Made by a program: the position numbers and the translations under genes. Of a DNA stretch of 6,092 nucleotides, positions 5,843 through 6,092 are shown piece after piece. Positions within the stretch are counted from its first letter, which is position 1. The number at the start of each line of letters is the position of its first letter. Source of the DNA: Oscillospiraceae bacterium (GTDB taxonomy: Bacteria > Bacillota > Clostridia > Oscillospirales > Acutalibacteraceae); assembly GCA_003486665.1 (NCBI GenBank), contig DNGF01000083.1, positions 195-6,286 on the forward strand, read 5' to 3'. The notes under the pieces are model-generated. The model ran no database searches. It was given only the letters and a program-made list of their open reading frames with translations, and was not told the DNA's origin.

Positions 5843-5940
5843 CTCAGCGGGATGCGACAGAAGAACCGCAAGAAATTCTTTTCGTCCGACGGACAACTCC
5901 CCGTTCCATCGGCACTTAACGCTCATCTGTCTACTCTGAA
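5843..5940 (-). ncRNA. Tetrahydrofolate (THF-I) riboswitch aptamer
   Basis: Reading the minus strand, the conserved THF riboswitch blocks appear in order: AGAGTAG, GCGTTAAGTG, GG-ACGGGGAG, GGACGAA, TGCGGT and GCATCCCGCTG. Pairing supports it. P1 is TTCAG (5940-5936) with CTGAG (5847-5843). P2 is GACAGA (5931-5926) with TCTGTC (5861-5856). P3 is CCGATGG (5912-5906) with CCGTCGG (5892-5886). P4 is a short stem at AAGAATTTCTT. The long-range pseudoknot is retained as CGGGG (5903-5899) with TCCCG (5852-5848). THF binding is expected to turn folT off. The transcript begins essentially at the first base of P1. Confidence 0.93.
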
Positions 5941-5947
5941 CAGTGCT

Positions 5948-5975
5948 ATTATATACCTTATACTGATATTGTCAA
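5948..5975 (-). promoter_or_regulatory. Consensus sigma-A promoter for the folT leader
   Basis: Perfect TTGACA (5970-5975) and TATAAT (5948-5953) on the minus strand are separated by 16 bp. The expected start is around 5941-5944, a few bases before the riboswitch P1 stem, so the leader contains almost nothing but the regulatory RNA. With such a strong promoter, control of folT is likely to be post-initiation. Confidence 0.92.
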
Positions 5976-5998
5976 TAGTTTTGCAATCGTTAATTGAA

Positions 5999-6092
5999 TT
6001 ATTTATTGAATCCCTCGACCTTCATATAGTCTTTGGATTTGTATTTAATAAATAATGTCAGTGCCGCGCCGAACGGAACGGCAAGAACAGTG
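5999..6092 (-). CDS. C-terminal end of an unidentified, probably membrane-associated protein
   Basis: Thirty residues and a TAA stop are present: a hydrophobic stretch (VLAVPFGAALTLFI), then a basic, polar tail (KYKSKDYMKVEGFNK). The pattern resembles a last transmembrane helix with a cytoplasmic tail. The fragment is too short to name a family. The stop lies only 24 bp before the folT -35 box and no terminator hairpin is visible between them, so transcripts of this gene may run into the folT leader. Coding status is inferred from the open frame to the window edge and its composition. Confidence 0.6.
   Translation of the reverse strand, partial: TVLAVPFGAALTLFIKYKSKDYMKVEGFNK

Noticed and set aside
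5788..5871. N-terminal extension of FolT by 28 residues from an upstream in-frame start
   Set aside because: The added residues would be encoded by the THF riboswitch and SD hairpin. The strong AAGGAGG is 8 bases before the internal ATG at 5787.

Overview
The window reads as a piece of chromosome from a Gram-positive, endospore-forming member of the Clostridia, probably an Oscillospirales/Ruminococcaceae-type gut anaerobe. This rests on moderate GC content, strong AGGAGG-type ribosome binding sites, near-consensus sigma-A promoters, three sporulation genes of the YlbJ/YqfC/YqfD type, a ylxM-ffh pair and a tetrahydrofolate riboswitch on folT. No phage, insertion sequence, CRISPR array, tRNA or rRNA is visible.

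Left part (1-898, minus strand): a strong promoter drives ylxM and then ffh, which runs off the left edge. These encode a signal recognition particle (SRP) accessory protein and the SRP GTPase. The transcript should begin inside a perfect 11-bp inverted repeat. A 242-bp AT-rich gap follows, with no gene.

Second block (1058-2472, minus strand): an extended -10 promoter leads a two-gene unit. It holds a 72-aa cysteine-rich protein of unknown function and a complete GlxK/GarK-type glycerate kinase.

Third block (2450-5168): a divergent sporulation cluster. ylbJ is on the minus strand, and yqfC and yqfD are on the plus strand, 9 bp apart. The 190-bp region between the ylbJ and yqfC starts must hold both promoters, but I could not identify them with confidence. 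In Bacillus subtilis the homologues are mother-cell genes under sigma-E.

Fourth block (5187-5975, minus strand): folT, the substrate-binding component of an ECF-type folate transporter, as a complete single-gene unit. A consensus promoter is followed immediately by a THF riboswitch aptamer, then a perfect hairpin that buries the folT Shine-Dalgarno sequence, then the gene, then an intrinsic terminator. The last 94 bases hold the C-terminal end of another minus-strand protein, probably membrane-associated.

Most of this is ordinary core genome. The parts most worth a second look are the folT leader, whose pairing can be worked out base by base, the hairpin at the start of the ylxM transcript, and the small cysteine-rich protein ahead of glycerate kinase.
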